Notes: generated by a model from the letters alone, not told the origin. DNA of 64,000 nucleotides from Odobenus rosmarus divergens (GCF_000321225.1 NW_004450323.1:4005525-4069524); one strand, 5' to 3'; numbered from the stretch's first letter, positions 1 to 14,248 are shown. Program-made: numbers and translations.

Positions 1-1001
1 CTGAAAGTAAAAAGCATCAGAATGGTGTCCTTTTATCCCCAACAGCAGATAATTAGATGTACAGGAAAAACTTCATGGATATTATTTCCTAAGATCTGGC
101 TAATGCATTCTATTTTTTCCAGAATATTTCCATATACTATGCCTTCTTCAGTAGTCGTAACAACTTGACAACCTGTATGTGTTAACACGCTCTACCCACC
201 ATTCTAGAGATGAAGAAGTGAAGCTCCCGAGCCTAAGCTGCCAGGCTGAGTGGCATGTCAGTGACAGAGACCGTTACCACCCTGTGCCATCTCCCACTAC
301 ATGCTGGCTGCCCAGATTACTAGCCCAGTGATGCAAGTTTAATTCCCTGTGTGACTTCTCAGTCTCCCAAACAGCCAAGAGAGATTTATCACTTTCAAGG
401 GAATTTGTTGTATATGCAATCTGAAATGCCGAAGAACACATCTTACCAAAAAATGCAGTCAGTCCATGTATGGTGAATGAAGCCAACAGCATTAATAATC
501 CCCAAAGTGGTCACAGATTTTGGATTTCACATCAATTTCTCATAGATATAGCAGCCAGGCTTATTTTTAAGGGATGACTTTGTGGATTCAGCCACAGGGC
601 TGAGTTATCTTCAACTCTTGTAAGCACATGTGTAAATCCTGAGAACCTTTTGCAAATATTTTGAAATTCACTGCGTGTATTTGTGTGGTTTTCCTCCCAG
701 GACACCTACATTCTTGAGACCTATATGGACATCAGTGATATTGGACTTCTTCTCTTAATTTTATTATTTTTTACATATCTATGACCCTGAATCACTCAGA
801 CTATAACATTTGGGTAATTATTTAAAACAATCTTAAATAATAATTTATCATTATTAACTATAATTATATATTTATATTATATATTATATAATATTATAAA
901 AATATAATAATGTTACTTTAAAATACAAGTGTAGATACGTATTTAAAGGGTTCCCAAAAGGACATATCCTCTTTTTGTTTTAATTTTTATTTATTTTATT
1001 T

Positions 1002-1207
1002 TAATTTTTTAAAGGTTTTATTTATTTATTTGAGAGAGAGAGAAAGCGGGTGAGGAGGGGGAGGGGCAGAGGAGGAAGGAGAGAGACAAGCAGACTCCGC
1101 GCCAAGCACAGAGCCCGACACGGGGCTCCATCTCACAACCCTGCAATTATGACCTGAGCCGAAACTCAGTCTTGGACACTTAACCGACTGAGCCACCCAG
1201 GTGCCCC
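1002..1207 (-). mobile_element. Can-SINE (tRNA-derived SINEC), minus orientation
   Basis: Read on the minus strand it starts with the carnivore head 'GGGGCACCTGGGTGGCTCAG', has a pyrimidine-rich middle (seen as GAGAGA on plus) and ends in an AAATAAATAAA tail. Several substitutions suggest an older copy. Confidence 0.9.
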
Positions 1208-1589
1208 TAATTTGTAAATAGTACTCATTTTAGCATACCTTCCTGAGCCCTCAGATGCACATAGACCGTATCTATAGAAGCCCTAAAAGAGCTTATTGGG
1301 ACACAAAACTGAAACAGGAAGCTGTTTTCTGTTTTTTCAGCCCACTTGTTCACAATCCCTAAGAGTAGCTCACGAAGGAGGAGTTGGGACAGGTGTTTTT
1401 ATTTTAACGAGAGAGTTTGAAAACCCAGTGCTATTAGTTTGGAAGTTTTGGAATGTGACATAAAGTGGTCATGCTCACCGTAAGGACCTGTGCATGTCTC
1501 CGTGTTCACTTTGCAAGGTTTGAAGGAGGCCGGAGGGAGCAGTGCCAACTACATTCTTTGAATGCCCGTGACGTGTGAGACACTGAATG

Positions 1590-1720
1590 AGGCACTTTAT
1601 TTTAGTCCAAAGTCTTGCAACAGCTCCACAAGGCATAGGTGGTTAGCCTCCCTTAAAAGAACTGATGAGTAAGCTGTTTGCCCAAGGACACACAGCTAAG
1701 TGGCAGAGCTGGTTTCGAAG
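1590..1720 (+). repeat. MIR-like ancient SINE fragment
   Basis: The segment contains the familiar MIR wording 'cccaaggacacacagctaag' followed by 'tggcagagctgg'. Ends are approximate. Confidence 0.6.
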
Positions 1721-4427
1721 GGAGATTTCTTGGATTTCAAAGTCTGGGCTCTTTGACCCTCCAGCTTTTAGAGCAGGATTCTCTAGATAATGTCCTGTAG
1801 AATACAACGTTCCTCAAGATAATAATAGATGTGGCCTGTAAGAATGTCAAATAATGTTTAGAAATACTGGCATTAAAATTTAAACAAGGTCCATGCTGAA
1901 GGTATTATTATGTTATAAGCCTCTGAGGGATCAAGTGGGCACCATTTCCCAAACTTTTCTCAACACAGAATGCCTATTTTCATGAGATGATTATTGATTT
2001 CTCTCAGAAGGGTGTTTTGCAGGGTAACCATTTTGGTCTATGTGGGCCAAACCCAAAAGCCAAATACAATCTTTTCCATTTTCTAAGAAGAATTCATTTC
2101 TGAAAAACTGTAGGGAGAATTTTCTTGGGTTGAAAGCATAATTTCCATTAATTGGAATGGGAAAAAAATGGGTTTCTGAGTCCCAGATTGACACCCATTT
2201 GTGTTAAAAAAAAAAAAAACAAAAACAAGTGGGTTGTATTAAAGAGAGATATCTTCTGTTGAATGTTACTTATCAGAGCATAATTCAGAAATTTTCCTTC
2301 TTAGCTCTGTTGGCTGCCTGCTTGTAGGTCAGGAGCGTGGAGGTCTGTGCTTGGCAGCCCAGGAAGCCTCTCTTCGTGCTCATCTCATCAAATATTCTCT
2401 TGCCTTAGGTCCTGAAACTCCCACCCTCCTGCTCTCTTGACCCTCAGTACTCTGCTCCCTTGGCTTCCAGTGTCCTGAGACTTCTTTCTGCTTTGATTAT
2501 GAAAGGCCCCTTAATTAATGGGGTTCCATTTGTGTCTGAGGCTCCTCCCCTCCTCTCTCTATCTGCCCTCCGAGTGATCTTACACCTGCTCTGGTTTCCT
2601 TCTCGGCCTGTGTGCTGAAGGCTCCTAGATCCTCACCCCCAGCCTCTTTCTTGAGCTCCAGGTGAACATTTCCACCTTAATATGCCACCAGAAACTCAAG
2701 TTCACAATGTCCAAAACTAAACTCATGATCTTCTCTTGATGCTTCAACCTGAGATCTTGCTCCTTCTTTCCCCTTCTCTTTGGTAAATAGCCTCCCATTA
2801 CTTCTAGTGGTGCACGTTGAGACCTTGGTGTCACCGTGTGATCCCCACCCCCTCAGTGTCTATTTCTGAAGAGGGGAAGTCTGTTCATTCTGCATCCACA
2901 TGGCTCTCTCAGTGATTCCCTCCTCCTCTCTCACCCAGACTCCTCCAATCCAGGGCATCCTGTCACAGGAGGATGCCTTTCCCGAGGAATGGTGTTCCCT
3001 TCCGGCATCCTGCAGATTGCCCTAGAGATGCCTTTCTGAACTGTGGGTCTGTAGTTCCTGAGCCTCTGATACTTCCCTGTTACCCACAAATGGATCTGTT
3101 ATTCTTCTGTCAGCTCTTATTTCACTAGGAGATAGCATTTCCTAATATATATAAAGCACTGAACTCAGTGTCTCACATGTGGTAGGTACTCAAAAAATGT
3201 GGTTTATACCATTATCACCGAGGGCCCCTTCAAGCCTTGCAAAGTTGACATGGCGTCTTTCACTGACTCTGTGAATGTGGCTAATTTCAGGTTCCACATG
3301 TGGCAGAAAGCCTTTATATCAGCACAGAGCCAAAATCTTTATTGATTGGAATTGTATCTACTAGTGAATCAAAAACTCACAGAATAACTGATTACAAAGA
3401 AAGGAGCAACTGATTAGTGTTCTGCTGGCTTTATCAATTATGGGTGGCCTAGTTATCGTGGTTAGTTGAGATATGTGGATTATTTGATAATTCTGCCAGC
3501 ACAGGGAGATTGCAAAGTAGGTGAGGTACACCTCTCACCACCTTCCTGCTCATCTTTTGCTCCCTCTCTGACTCTTTCCCAACAACCCTGACCTCTTTCT
3601 TGGCATACGTGCCTTCATCCAACAGATTTCTGGGCATCCTCTTTGGGTTGGGTTCTGCACTGGGGCCCTGGGGACAGAGCAAGGAACATAAGCTGAGGTC
3701 ATCCTGAGTAAGCAGAACTGAAAGATGGCTATTTGGGATTTGGGAGTCAGAGGAGATTTCCCTAGAGAAGAAATATTAAATCAGGACCTGACAGCTGAGG
3801 ATGGGCCAATTAGGGGGAAGTTCTGGGGAAGGAGCCTTCCAAGCTGGTGGAGCAGCAAGGGTACATACCTGGAGGAGAGAAGCCATTTGGCACATTTTAC
3901 ACAAAGGCTGGGGGAGCTGGGAGCTGGAACGGAGTGAAGGAGAGTAGGCGATGTGCTGGGAGAGGTCAAGTCCTGTGGGCCACGATACAGAGTTTGCATT
4001 TTCTTCTGCTTATAGTGGGGAGCCACCAGAGAACGAAACAGCTGAGTAATCTGAATTCCATCGTTAAAGCAGCATGAAAGGAGGGAAGGGAGGTGAGGAT
4101 GGAGGCAGGGAAGAGAGTGGGAGGCAGGGTCCAGGGAGAGAGGACAGACTTGAACTGGGGTGGGGGAGGGCGAGGCAATCAGATAAAAAGGCTGGGTTCT
4201 GGAGGGGTGCATTTGCTACCCTGAGCACTTCTTGTCTTACATCAACTCGCAATCCAAGAGGGCCCACTAACAAGTAAGAGCATGTCTATACAGAATCAAT
4301 CACAGGACAAGTGCTCTATGCACTAAACCGGGTGAGATGCACAGGGAAGGGGTGATGCCCCAAGGACGAGAATGTCCACCACTCCAGGTAGGTAGAGATA
4401 TTTCTGGTTAGGAGGCCTTTTCATACT

Positions 4428-4452
4428 CTAAATAAATAAATAAATAAATAAA
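4428..4452. repeat. (AAAT)n simple repeat
   Basis: Six or so AAAT units run just upstream of LAMC2 exon 3. It may be the tail of a decayed SINE, although no SINE body is recognisable next to it. Confidence 0.8.
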
Positions 4453-4798
4453 ATCACACTGACCCTTAAAAGATGGCTTTTGCCTGCCAGAAACAAGAGA
4501 AAACGTTGCTCGCTTTCTCATACTAACTGTCTTCGAGGAGGCTGATGCGGTCATTCCCAAACTGTCCCTCTTCTTGAGATCTCAAGGATTCAACAGCCTT
4601 CTTTTAAAAAGCAGTGGCTGACATACTACTTAATGTTCGTTAGAGAAGTTCAAATGCTTCCAGGAGTAACTTCCATTTCTTTGCCGGAAGAAGCCACGCC
4701 TGGCTGTGAGCTCCCATGGGGTTTCAGTTGTTTCCTAATGCTCTATAAACTAAATACTTCCTTTTCGTCTTTCCTTCTCCCCACCTCATGTGTTATAG

Positions 4799-4934
4799 GT
4801 TCTCTTAGCGCTGGATGTGACAACTCTGGACGGTGTAGCTGCAAGCCAGGTGTGACAGGAGACAGGTGTGACCGATGTCTGCCAGGCTTCCACATGCTCA
4901 CTGACGCCGGGTGCACCCGAGACCAAAGGCTACC
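4799..4934 (+). CDS. LAMC2: LAMC2 exon 3: LE repeat 2
   Basis: The exon is 136 bp, between acceptor ...TTATAG and donor GTAAGC. It opens with two bases of a split Gly codon and encodes a Cys-rich LE module with the pattern [15 protein letters not shown] then [11 protein letters not shown], nearly identical to human gamma-2. It ends on two bases (CC) of a split codon finished by the next exon; that codon reads Pro where human has Leu. Four of the eight LE cysteines and the C-R-C/C-D-R-C spacing are visible. Confidence 0.96.
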
Positions 4935-5390
4935 GTAAGCACCTGCACGCCCCACTGCAGCTTCTGCCATGAGGGATGACAATGACATTAACATCCGTGG
5001 CCACTTCTGTTACTGAGCACCAACTGTGTGCCAAGTGCTGTTTGAGGACTTCACGTGGGTTATGCCATTTAATCCTTACAGTAAGCCTCAGAAGTTAGGA
5101 TTAGTGTCACACTCATGTGGAAGATAAAAAATGTATACACCGAGGGGTTAAGTTTACCCAATATTACTGGTGGGGGTGGACCTAATATTCAGGCCCAGAA
5201 ACCTACGTTCTTCACCCAGATGATTGCCCTGCTTTAGATGAACGAGGATGGAGGTAAAGCGCCCTCCAGATTCTTACCTGGGACCCATTTTGACCCAAAT
5301 GAATTTGGACTAGAAAAACTTTTCTGCACAGTTTTATTACCTTTTAGTTTGAAGCATTCTCTATCCCACGTCATATTCTTTCCCAGAAGA

Positions 5391-5613
5391 GTGGCACCTG
5401 GGTGGCTCAGTCGGTTAAGTGTCCCACTCTTATGGTTAAGTGTCCCACTCTTGGTTTTGGCTCAGGTCATGATCTCAGGGTTGTGAGATCGAGCACTGTG
5501 TTGGGCTTGAGCTGGGTGTAGAGTCTGCTTGAGATTCTGTCTCTCCCTCTCCTTCTGCCCCTCCGCTTGCTCGTGTGCATGCTCTGCTCTCTCTCAAAAA
5601 AAAAAAAAAAAAA
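5391..5613 (+). mobile_element. Can-SINE with internal 21-bp duplication
   Basis: The head 'GTGGCACCTGGGTGGCTCAG', the B-box-like region, a CT-rich body and a poly(A) run of about 18 are present. The stretch GGTTAAGTGTCCCACTCTTAT is repeated directly in tandem (about 5413-5452), which other copies in the window lack. Confidence 0.92.
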
Positions 5614-5939
5614 TTCTTTACTGGAAGATGATGGAACATACATTATAAATCACATAAGCAATCAAAGGGTTGCAGAGCTGGCAGGTACTGGGATGGCTTA
5701 GGGGAAAGGGAGCTCTGCAGGAAAGCCGTTAGCTAGAAGGTGCCCGCAGAAGATCACTTCCCGGTGCCCCCTTTTCCAGCCGCTTGCCCTCCATGTTGGC
5801 GCCGGCCTGGCTACCACTGTCCCAAGTTCTCTCACCCTTGGGCCTCTGCACAGATTGTTCTCTTCCAGGCTTCCCCGTCCCCTTTTAGATTGTCTTCAGA
5901 GACCCTTCCTTCGACTGGGTCTGCCTTTGGAAATGCTTC

Positions 5940-6420
5940 TAAAACATGAAGTAGATCATATCACTTCTCTGCTTGCAACCCTCCAGTAGCTCCCTGTCCT
6001 CTCAGAATGAGACGGAGACTTCTTTTGCAGGCCAGCAGGGCTCTGCAAGACCCTCCACCCTCTGCACCCCCAGCAGTGGACTCCCACTGCATTTCTCTCT
6101 CCCCCTGGCCCCCTGCACTCGGTCCTACCAGCCTGCCTTCCCTTCTTCAAAGGAGCCAAGGCAAGGGACCTCGGCCCTGGTCTTGAGCACTCCTGGTTCC
6201 TACGGGGCCACAGAGAACCTCATGGGCTCCATCCCTACCTCATCCACTCCTCACAGAGGCCTTCCCTGACCAGTCCCCACCCCTCCAAGTTCTGACTGAT
6301 GTTACTTCACCTATCTTGTTTGACTGTCTCCCCCACCAGAACGAAAGCCCCGTGTTGGCTTTGTCTTGTTCATACTGCATCCCCAGTGCCCAGAGTGGGG
6401 AGAGGCACACAGAAGGGGCC
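5940..6420 (+). repeat. LINE-2 (L2) 3' fragment
   Basis: It carries L2 wording in order: 'cacttctctgcttgcaaccc', 'cctccagtagctccctgtcc', 'cagaggccttccctgacca', then 'cccccaccagaacgaaagc' and 'gcatccccagtgcccag'. The flanks are too diverged to place exact ends. Confidence 0.7.
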
Positions 6421-6959
6421 CCCCGCCGCCTGGTTCCAGCGGGCCTTAGGCTTCGCTGCCATCCTTGTTCATGTTTCTACCCTGCCTGGAGACTCCTAGA
6501 GACCAGGATCCTATTTCTTAGCGTCCTCAGTGCTTTGCAACCAGTAGATAGTGCCTAATGTTTGTCAAAGGGTCCAGATGAGTCATGTGGAGGGGCTAGG
6601 TCAGGAGGGGAGCCTCACAAGTGAAAGAGGAGGGCTGGGAAAGGGATCTTCAGGGAGCCTGACAGCTCGGGACTCTGAATGGATGAGAAATGTGAGGGGG
6701 ACGAGGAGCCCATCCAGGTTTGGGTAGGATTTGGATGGGGTTAAAGGGCAGTCAGAGGAGGGGCGAACAGTAGGGAAAAGACGGATTTGGTTTTAGACCC
6801 ATGAGATAGATGCCTATGACTGTGTGCCCATCTGAGTGATATTAGTCATTAGCCAGAGCACTAAGATATTGTACCAAAACTAAATAATGGAAACACTGAT
6901 GGATTCCCTCATTGAGAAAGTCTTGCAACCAAAACCACCACCACCAACAACAACAACAA

Positions 6960-7535
6960 ATCAGCCAAACTCAACAATTCCACTCCTAGGAATACACTCA
7001 AGAAATATGAATACATACATTTCTGCATAGAAACATATATACAAATGCTCCTAGCAGCATTATTCACAATAGCTAAAAAAGTGGAAACAACCCAAATGTC
7101 TATCAGCTGTTGAATGGATAAGCAAAATGGAGTCTATCCATATGATGGAATTTTATTCAACCATAAGAAAATGAATTATTGATACATGGATGAAGTATAA
7201 CATCAGATGAAGCTTGAAAACATACTAAATGAAAGAAGCCAAACACAAAAGGTCACAGATGGTACGATTCCATTTACAGAAAATGTTCCGAATAGGCAGA
7301 TCTGTAGACACAGCAAGTACATTAGTGGTTGCCTAGGGCTAGGGGGAGAAAGGGAGGGTGATAGCTAGGGGCACAGAGTTTCTTTTTGGAGTGTTGAAAA
7401 TGGTCTACAATTGATTGGGATGGTTGAGGAATCTACTAAACTCTACTAAATTCTACTACTCTGAGAATCTACTAAAAACCAGCAAATTGTACATTTTAAA
7501 TGGGTGAATTGTATGGTATGTGAATTGTGTCTTTT
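6960..7535 (+). repeat. L1 (L1M-class) 3'-end fragment
   Basis: The block reads as an old L1 tail: 'attccactcctaggaataca', 'gcagcattattcacaatagc', 'gtggaaacaacccaaatgtc', then a 3' UTR ending 'aaatgggtgaattgtatggt'. It is non-coding and diverged. The Can-SINE at 7534-7736 has inserted into it, and a few bases of L1 resume after 7737. Confidence 0.8.
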
Positions 7536-7736
7536 TAACATTTTTAATTTTTTTTAAAGACTTGATTTATCTATTTGAGAGAGAGAGAGCATGAGGAGTG
7601 GGGAGGGGCAGAGGGAGAGGGAGAAGCAGACTCCCTGCTGAGTGGGGACCCCAATGTGGGACTGAATCCTAGGACCCCGGGATGGTGACCTGAGCTGAAA
7701 GCAGACACTTAATTGACTAAGCCACCCAGGCGCCCC
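7534..7736 (-). mobile_element. Can-SINE, minus, inserted into L1, with target-site duplication
   Basis: The minus-strand head is GGGGCGCCTGGGTGGCTTAG. The 13-bp direct repeat TGAATTGTGTCTT flanks it at 7521-7533 and 7737-7749. This confirms insertion into the older L1 sequence. Confidence 0.93.
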
Positions 7737-8075
7737 TGAATTGTGTCTTGATAGAAGTGTTATGAAAAGAAAGAACTAGATAAACGAAAATAGCAAGTAG
7801 ATGGAATCCATCACAATGAAAGCAGTCATCACTGAATTAAACAATAGAGAAGCAAATGATAAATTAAAAAAAAAAAAAAAAGGCAACTGAACCAAACAGT
7901 CAACCAAACTAAAACCAAACCAAACTGAACCGTTTAGTGATGGATTTGGCTCACATTCTGGCGCCAACCCCTCTTCTGCTTGAGAGTAGGTGGCAGGCAG
8001 TTCATGGACCAGCTGTCACCCTCAGAGTACCATGAGCCTAGACAACTGAGTCCTTAAAGGGCCTGGGAGGGATGA

Positions 8076-8330
<255 letters not shown>

Positions 8331-9689
8331 TGAACCGTGGCCCCACAGACACAGCAGGGAGAGCCTCTTGGCAGCTAGCATGAGAATTCATCCTCTGAGT
8401 GCAGTTGTGGAAAAGGGACACGTAACAAATAGAGACGACCTCTGTCCTGCCCGCTGGCCTCAAAATCCTAGCTTTTTTAAAAAATACAGCTGAGCCCCCC
8501 AAATCTCCCTGGACCCCATGCTTTTGTGGGGCCCCCTCTCTTTGTTTACAAGCTGGCAGAGGCCCAGGGCCCCAGGGAGTCCTCTTGCCAGCTGACTCCG
8601 AACCCCAGGTGCTCCCATACAAGGTGGCTTGCGATGATGAGGTCACCTGATTCAGCTTGGTCCCAGAAAAGGCCTGGCCTAATTAAGCATGTTGGGAAAA
8701 TGCTAGTAAGAGGAAAAATGGCCATATATAACCATCCTGTGCAGCAAAGGAAACGCCCGGGGATGGGATGGTGCTTGCATGCACACACATGAGCCGGGAG
8801 GAGAGGTAAGAGCCCTTTGGGCCCCGGGCCATGTTGGGGCAGGTGGCGCAGGAAGCAGTGATCCACCTTCCATTGCTGCTTGAGGACAGTCCTTAAGGAC
8901 AAATTGCTCAGACTTAAAACGCTTCCCTCCCCTACAATAGCTGGGAGGCTGGGCGCAGAGGTAAAGGCGTTCTCCTCGTTTCCTTAAAAGTAAGAAAGCA
9001 GTCCTTTGGCATCCTGACAATCACTTATACCTGGGCAGAGAAAATACCAGATGCATTCCCAGCTTGTGTTTCCAGGGGGTTCTTTGCTGCTGCAGTGGAG
9101 GGAGGGGACCACAGCTTCCGTGTTAAAAGAGGAGTCACTTTTTGAAAAGGTTTTTCGTTTCCAAGTGTCACACACAAACAGAAAACCACATAAAACAAAT
9201 GTTGTCAGCACCACCTCTTCTAAGAAATAGACCTTCACTAAAAATGTGCCATCTCAATGGCAACACCCTCCTTCCTTTCAAGAAGTGACCACTGTTCTGA
9301 CCTCTGTATAATCACTTCCTTACTTTTCTTCATAATTTATTACCTGGTTACATCCCCCAACACTGTCGTAGAGTTTTGCCTGATTTCCTTCAGTTCCTCC
9401 CCTCCCTTCTTTTTTCATTCCCTCCCCTCGCTTTCTGTGCCCCTCCCCCTCTTCCTTTCTTGATTTTTTAATCCCTTTTAATCTGCAGGTTTCCTCCAAA
9501 GAAACCATAATGATTTTTTTTAAGCCCTTGCTCTGTAGAGAAAAAAAACTATGCTTATTTATATACAGCTGTTCTCTGAAGCATTTACTGTTCACAGTTA
9601 ATCTGCTTTTCTATAATTTTGCACAATAAACAGACTCCCTTCATAGGGGGCAGTGGATTAGACCACATGACTTAGAGGCAGATGGCCCT

Positions 9690-9964
9690 GGTTTGAAAAT
9701 CTTGTCTCAGTCACTTACCAGCTCTATGACCTCGAACAAGTTTCTTAACCTCTCTGGCCTGGGTGTCTTCATCTAAGAAAATTGGAAATTGGGAGCCTGG
9801 GTGGCTCAGTTGGTTAAGCATCCAACTCTTGATTTCGGCTCAGGTTATGATCTCATGGTCGTGAGATCGAGCCCCTCATCAGGCTCCGTGCTGGGCATGA
9901 ACCTGCTTAAGATTCTCCCTCTCCTTCTGCCCCTGCCCCTGCTCATGCTCGCTCTCGCATTCTC

Positions 9965-10008
<44 letters not shown>

Positions 10009-10115
10009 AAATAGAAATTGGAAATGACAACTCCTATCTCATAGGGTTGTACCAAGGATTAAATTGGAGAACATACACAAAGTGCCTGGCTTAGCATCAG
10101 CGCTAAATAAATGAT
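9690..10115 (+). repeat. MIR fragment split by a Can-SINE
   Basis: The left part reads 'gctctatgacctcgaacaag' and 'cttaacctctctggcctggg'. The right part, after the SINE, reads 'tcctatctcatagggttgta'. Together they form one MIR interrupted by the younger insertion. Confidence 0.75.
9790..10014 (+). mobile_element. Can-SINE with (AAAT)n tail and target-site duplication
   Basis: The head is 'gggagcctgggtggctcagt', with a CT-rich body and an (AAAT)n tail of about 45 bp (9967-10010). The 11-bp repeat AAATTGGAAAT occurs on both sides (9779-9789 and 10015-10025). The long pure tetranucleotide tail is likely to be length-polymorphic. Confidence 0.93.
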
Positions 10116-10851
10116 CATTGAAACTATTATTATTTCGTGAAGAAGGATGTAATTAACTTGAACGGAGAAAAACAAGTCCTCCCCGGCTTTTCTTTCTTCT
10201 CTCTGACCCCAACATCTGCGACTTGCCTGGTAGCTGTGGTCCTCAGACAAGCCACTGGCGGGTGGGACACCAGCCTACATTTTGCTTTTGTAGGGAACCT
10301 CCAGCCATCCTTCTTTGTCATATCCCCCCCACCCCTTTCCCCGTGGACAGAGCAGGGCTATAAGGGGCAGGGATGGTGGGCAGCAATTAGTGTTCTCGTG
10401 CGGGTCAGTACAGCTGAGCAGGTGCTGGGGCCGGGACATTTGTCTTTCCTTTCCTGGCCCCACCTCCCACTCTTTGCCCCCATTAAACACTTGCTCTAAG
10501 ACAGGGCCAGCTCTACAGCCCCCCTGCCCCAACCCTTCTTGTCCCGCTCATGTGACCTCCATTCAGTTCCTCACCAGGGATGGGGAAATCACTAAGTTCC
10601 CAGGCCACCAAGTCCAGTGTGATTGTGCTCTACCACAGGGACAGAAAAGTGAGCGTTCATGCTCTCTCAGTGGGGCTGTGACTATCCATCCCGTCGGGAG
10701 TGGGGATGGTATGTGTAAGTTAGTACTTCCCAGTTCTGGGAATTAATACGGCCAGGCAGGAGGGAAAGTAGAAAAGATCAGTCATCATATTCTCTATATG
10801 AAATAAGAAGTAACTTCTACCAATGTCCTGATCTCTAAAATGCTGCCACAG

Positions 10852-10988
10852 GTGTCGACCAGGTTATTACCACCTGGATGGGGGAAACCCTGAGGGCTGT
10901 ACCCAGTGTTTTTGCTATGGGCATTCAGCCAACTGCCACAGCTCTGGAGACTACAGTGTCCATAAAATCACCTCTACTTTCTCTCAAG
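10852..10988 (+). CDS. LAMC2: LAMC2 exon 5: end of LE3 and start of LE4
   Basis: The exon is 137 bp, acceptor GCCACAG, donor GTAAAG. Encodes [15 protein letters not shown], then [10 protein letters not shown], leading into the stretch before the IV-A globule. The LE4 module starts here and is interrupted by domain IV-A, the usual arrangement in gamma chains. It ends on the first base of a split Asp codon. Confidence 0.96.
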
Positions 10989-11357
10989 GTAAAGTGTTCT
11001 GTTTCTAGAACTTTGTTTTTAACATTGTATAGAGCTGTATGCTTACAGACAACCTCCTCGTCCCAGCTCAGGACCTTTGCATAGTCTTTAGCAACTCTCT
11101 TCTGGCTTTTAAAAGACATTATTTTGTCTGGGCAATAAGGCAGATCCCAATGTCTTGAAAAAGTCATAGCTGCACAGCTGACTCATACTGGTATATGAAT
11201 AACTTAAAAGAATAACTAAAAAGAGACCAGATTTTCATCTCCCTGCACTTCCCACCTCCATGTATTTTAAAACCACAAAAGAGTCTTTCATTTGGATTGA
11301 GGCGGGGGGGTTGTGTGAGTCTTCCTGGAATTCACACTCATTAATAATACTGCTTTC

Positions 11358-11516
11358 GGGGGCGCCTGGGTGGTTCAGTCGGTTGAACATCCGACTCTTG
11401 GTTTCAGCTCAGGTCATGATCCCATGGGTCGTGGGATTGACCCTACAACTCTGCTTGAAAGATTCTCGCCCTCTGCTCAATCTCTCTCTCTAAAATAAAT
11501 AAATCTTTTAAAAAAA
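11358..11516 (+). mobile_element. Can-SINE (shortened body) with target-site duplication
   Basis: The head is GGGGCGCCTGGGTGGTTCAG; the middle lacks part of the usual body. The tail is AAATAAATAAATC plus poly(A). Flanks read AATACTGCTTTC (about 11346) and AATACTGTTTTC (about 11517), a duplication with one substitution. Confidence 0.9.
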
Positions 11517-11972
11517 AATACTGTTTTCACATACATTCCATGAGTTAATATATGTGAAATTAGTTATCAAGCTACAAAACCCTATAAAAATCTAGGAGAG
11601 TGACATGATTTCAAATTTGAGTTTCTGTTGGAACATACTGGACCCTCTCCACTCACAAAGGCCAGACCCTAAACAGGCATGTAAATAAAATAAAAGTATG
11701 AACTCTACAGGCAGATGAAAACATGCTCTCTTATTATGAGAATCAGATGCAAAGAAGTCAGAGCTGCTGTGGGGTGGGAGCAGGTGAAGTTGAGACCCAA
11801 GTGGAGTGGGGCATAGGACATTTTAAGGACTGCACACGAATGTGGAACTATTAAGAAAGCCCCACTAGCTATTCACCTCTAAGACCTTTTGGCAATCAAG
11901 TGTTGCCTCATTTAGCTCAATAGACGATGAGGTTTGTCTGTCAAATGCAGAGTGGTTTTATTTGCATTCCAG

Positions 11973-12095
11973 ATGTTGATGGCTGGAAGGCTATCCAAAG
12001 AAACGGGTCTCCTGCAAAGCTCCAGTGGTCCCAGCATCATCGGGACGTGTTCAGCTCAGCACGACGATCAGACCCCGTCTATTTTGTCGCTCCTG
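11973..12095 (+). CDS. LAMC2: LAMC2 exon 6: laminin IV-A domain, N-terminal part
   Basis: The exon is 123 bp, acceptor CATTCCAG, donor GTATGT. Encodes [16 protein letters not shown] and the following WSQHH...FSSAR...VYFVAP segment of the IV-A globule. NGS is a potential N-glycosylation sequon. It is close to human with conservative changes. Confidence 0.96.
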
Positions 12096-12401
12096 GTATG
12101 TACGGTATTTTTCTTATAGAAGCCAACCTGTTAGCCTAGAAGTCAGGAGAGAAAAATGGAGTTAGCAAATGTGAAAACCACATCACCTGGTGTTCAGAAA
12201 AGCAGTATCTCCAGAAGACAGTTGGGGCTTCAGCCCTATTGACAAAGTCATGATACAATAGAACAGGACTGTGTATCCAGGCAGACAGTCCCTGGCTGAG
12301 GTTCCTACTTTTGTCAAATGGGAAGTTTCTAGGTTTTCCATCAAGACAAGAAAGAGAGACAGAGGTCACATCTGTGGATCTACTGAGAAGCAGAAAAGTG
12401 A

Positions 12402-12486
12402 AAATAAGGTTTTCTCAGTTTTAACCACTTGTACATTAAAATGTACAAATAAGGTTTTCTCAGTTTTAACCACTTGTACATTAAAA
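12402..12486. repeat. Two-copy tandem duplication, 45-bp period
   Basis: A segment beginning AAATAAGGTTTTCTCAG and ending CTTGTACATTAAAA occurs at 12402-12440 and again at 12447-12485. The copies are identical over about 39 bp, so the duplication is recent. It lies in LAMC2 intron 6. Confidence 0.92.
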
Positions 12487-12870
12487 ACATATGTATTAGT
12501 AGTTCATTTCATTAGCTACTGTGTGGTGTTCAGGTAAGTTGTCCTCTTAACCTTTCCAAATTTCAGTTCTCGCAGCTGTTAAGTGGGGATAATAATTCCT
12601 CCAAGGATTATTAACATCAAACATAATGAAGTCTGTGAACTATAAAGCATTATGTAACAAATGGTACTATTCCCAACATACCTACGACCTTTATATCCCA
12701 GGTATTCACAGGGCCATGCTGTGAATCATCTAATACATGGAATTGTCTTACAATGTGGCCCTTTTAACATGTCAGTCACTAACTTTCCTTCGTAGCCAGT
12801 GGCAGGATGGCCACATCCGTGAACTGCTTCTTCTGGAAGGGTGGTTGGGGGCATGGTGGTACACTGATGA

Positions 12871-14248
<1,378 letters not shown>

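Larger units (their letters stand above)
1..4798 (+). other. LAMC2: LAMC2 intron 2 (3' part), no coding exon
   Basis: No block encoding the first LE repeat is present, so exon 2 lies upstream. The stretch holds an AT-rich low-complexity patch (about 815-935), a minus-strand Can-SINE (about 1002-1207), a MIR-like segment (about 1590-1720), a segment resembling an old interspersed repeat (about 2640-3100) and an (AAAT)n tract near 4428-4452. It ends in a polypyrimidine tract and AG at 4797-4798. The open frames here are short and not supported by any family. Confidence 0.85.

Noticed and set aside
3781..4212. Minus-strand 143-codon frame before LAMC2 exon 3
   Set aside because: Ser/Pro-rich, from a purine-rich stretch on plus, with several overlapping frames of similar length; no homology recognised.
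10137..10746. Two overlapping plus frames of 120 and 143 codons in LAMC2 intron 4
   Set aside because: They do not continue the laminin frame, have no splice support and overlap each other.
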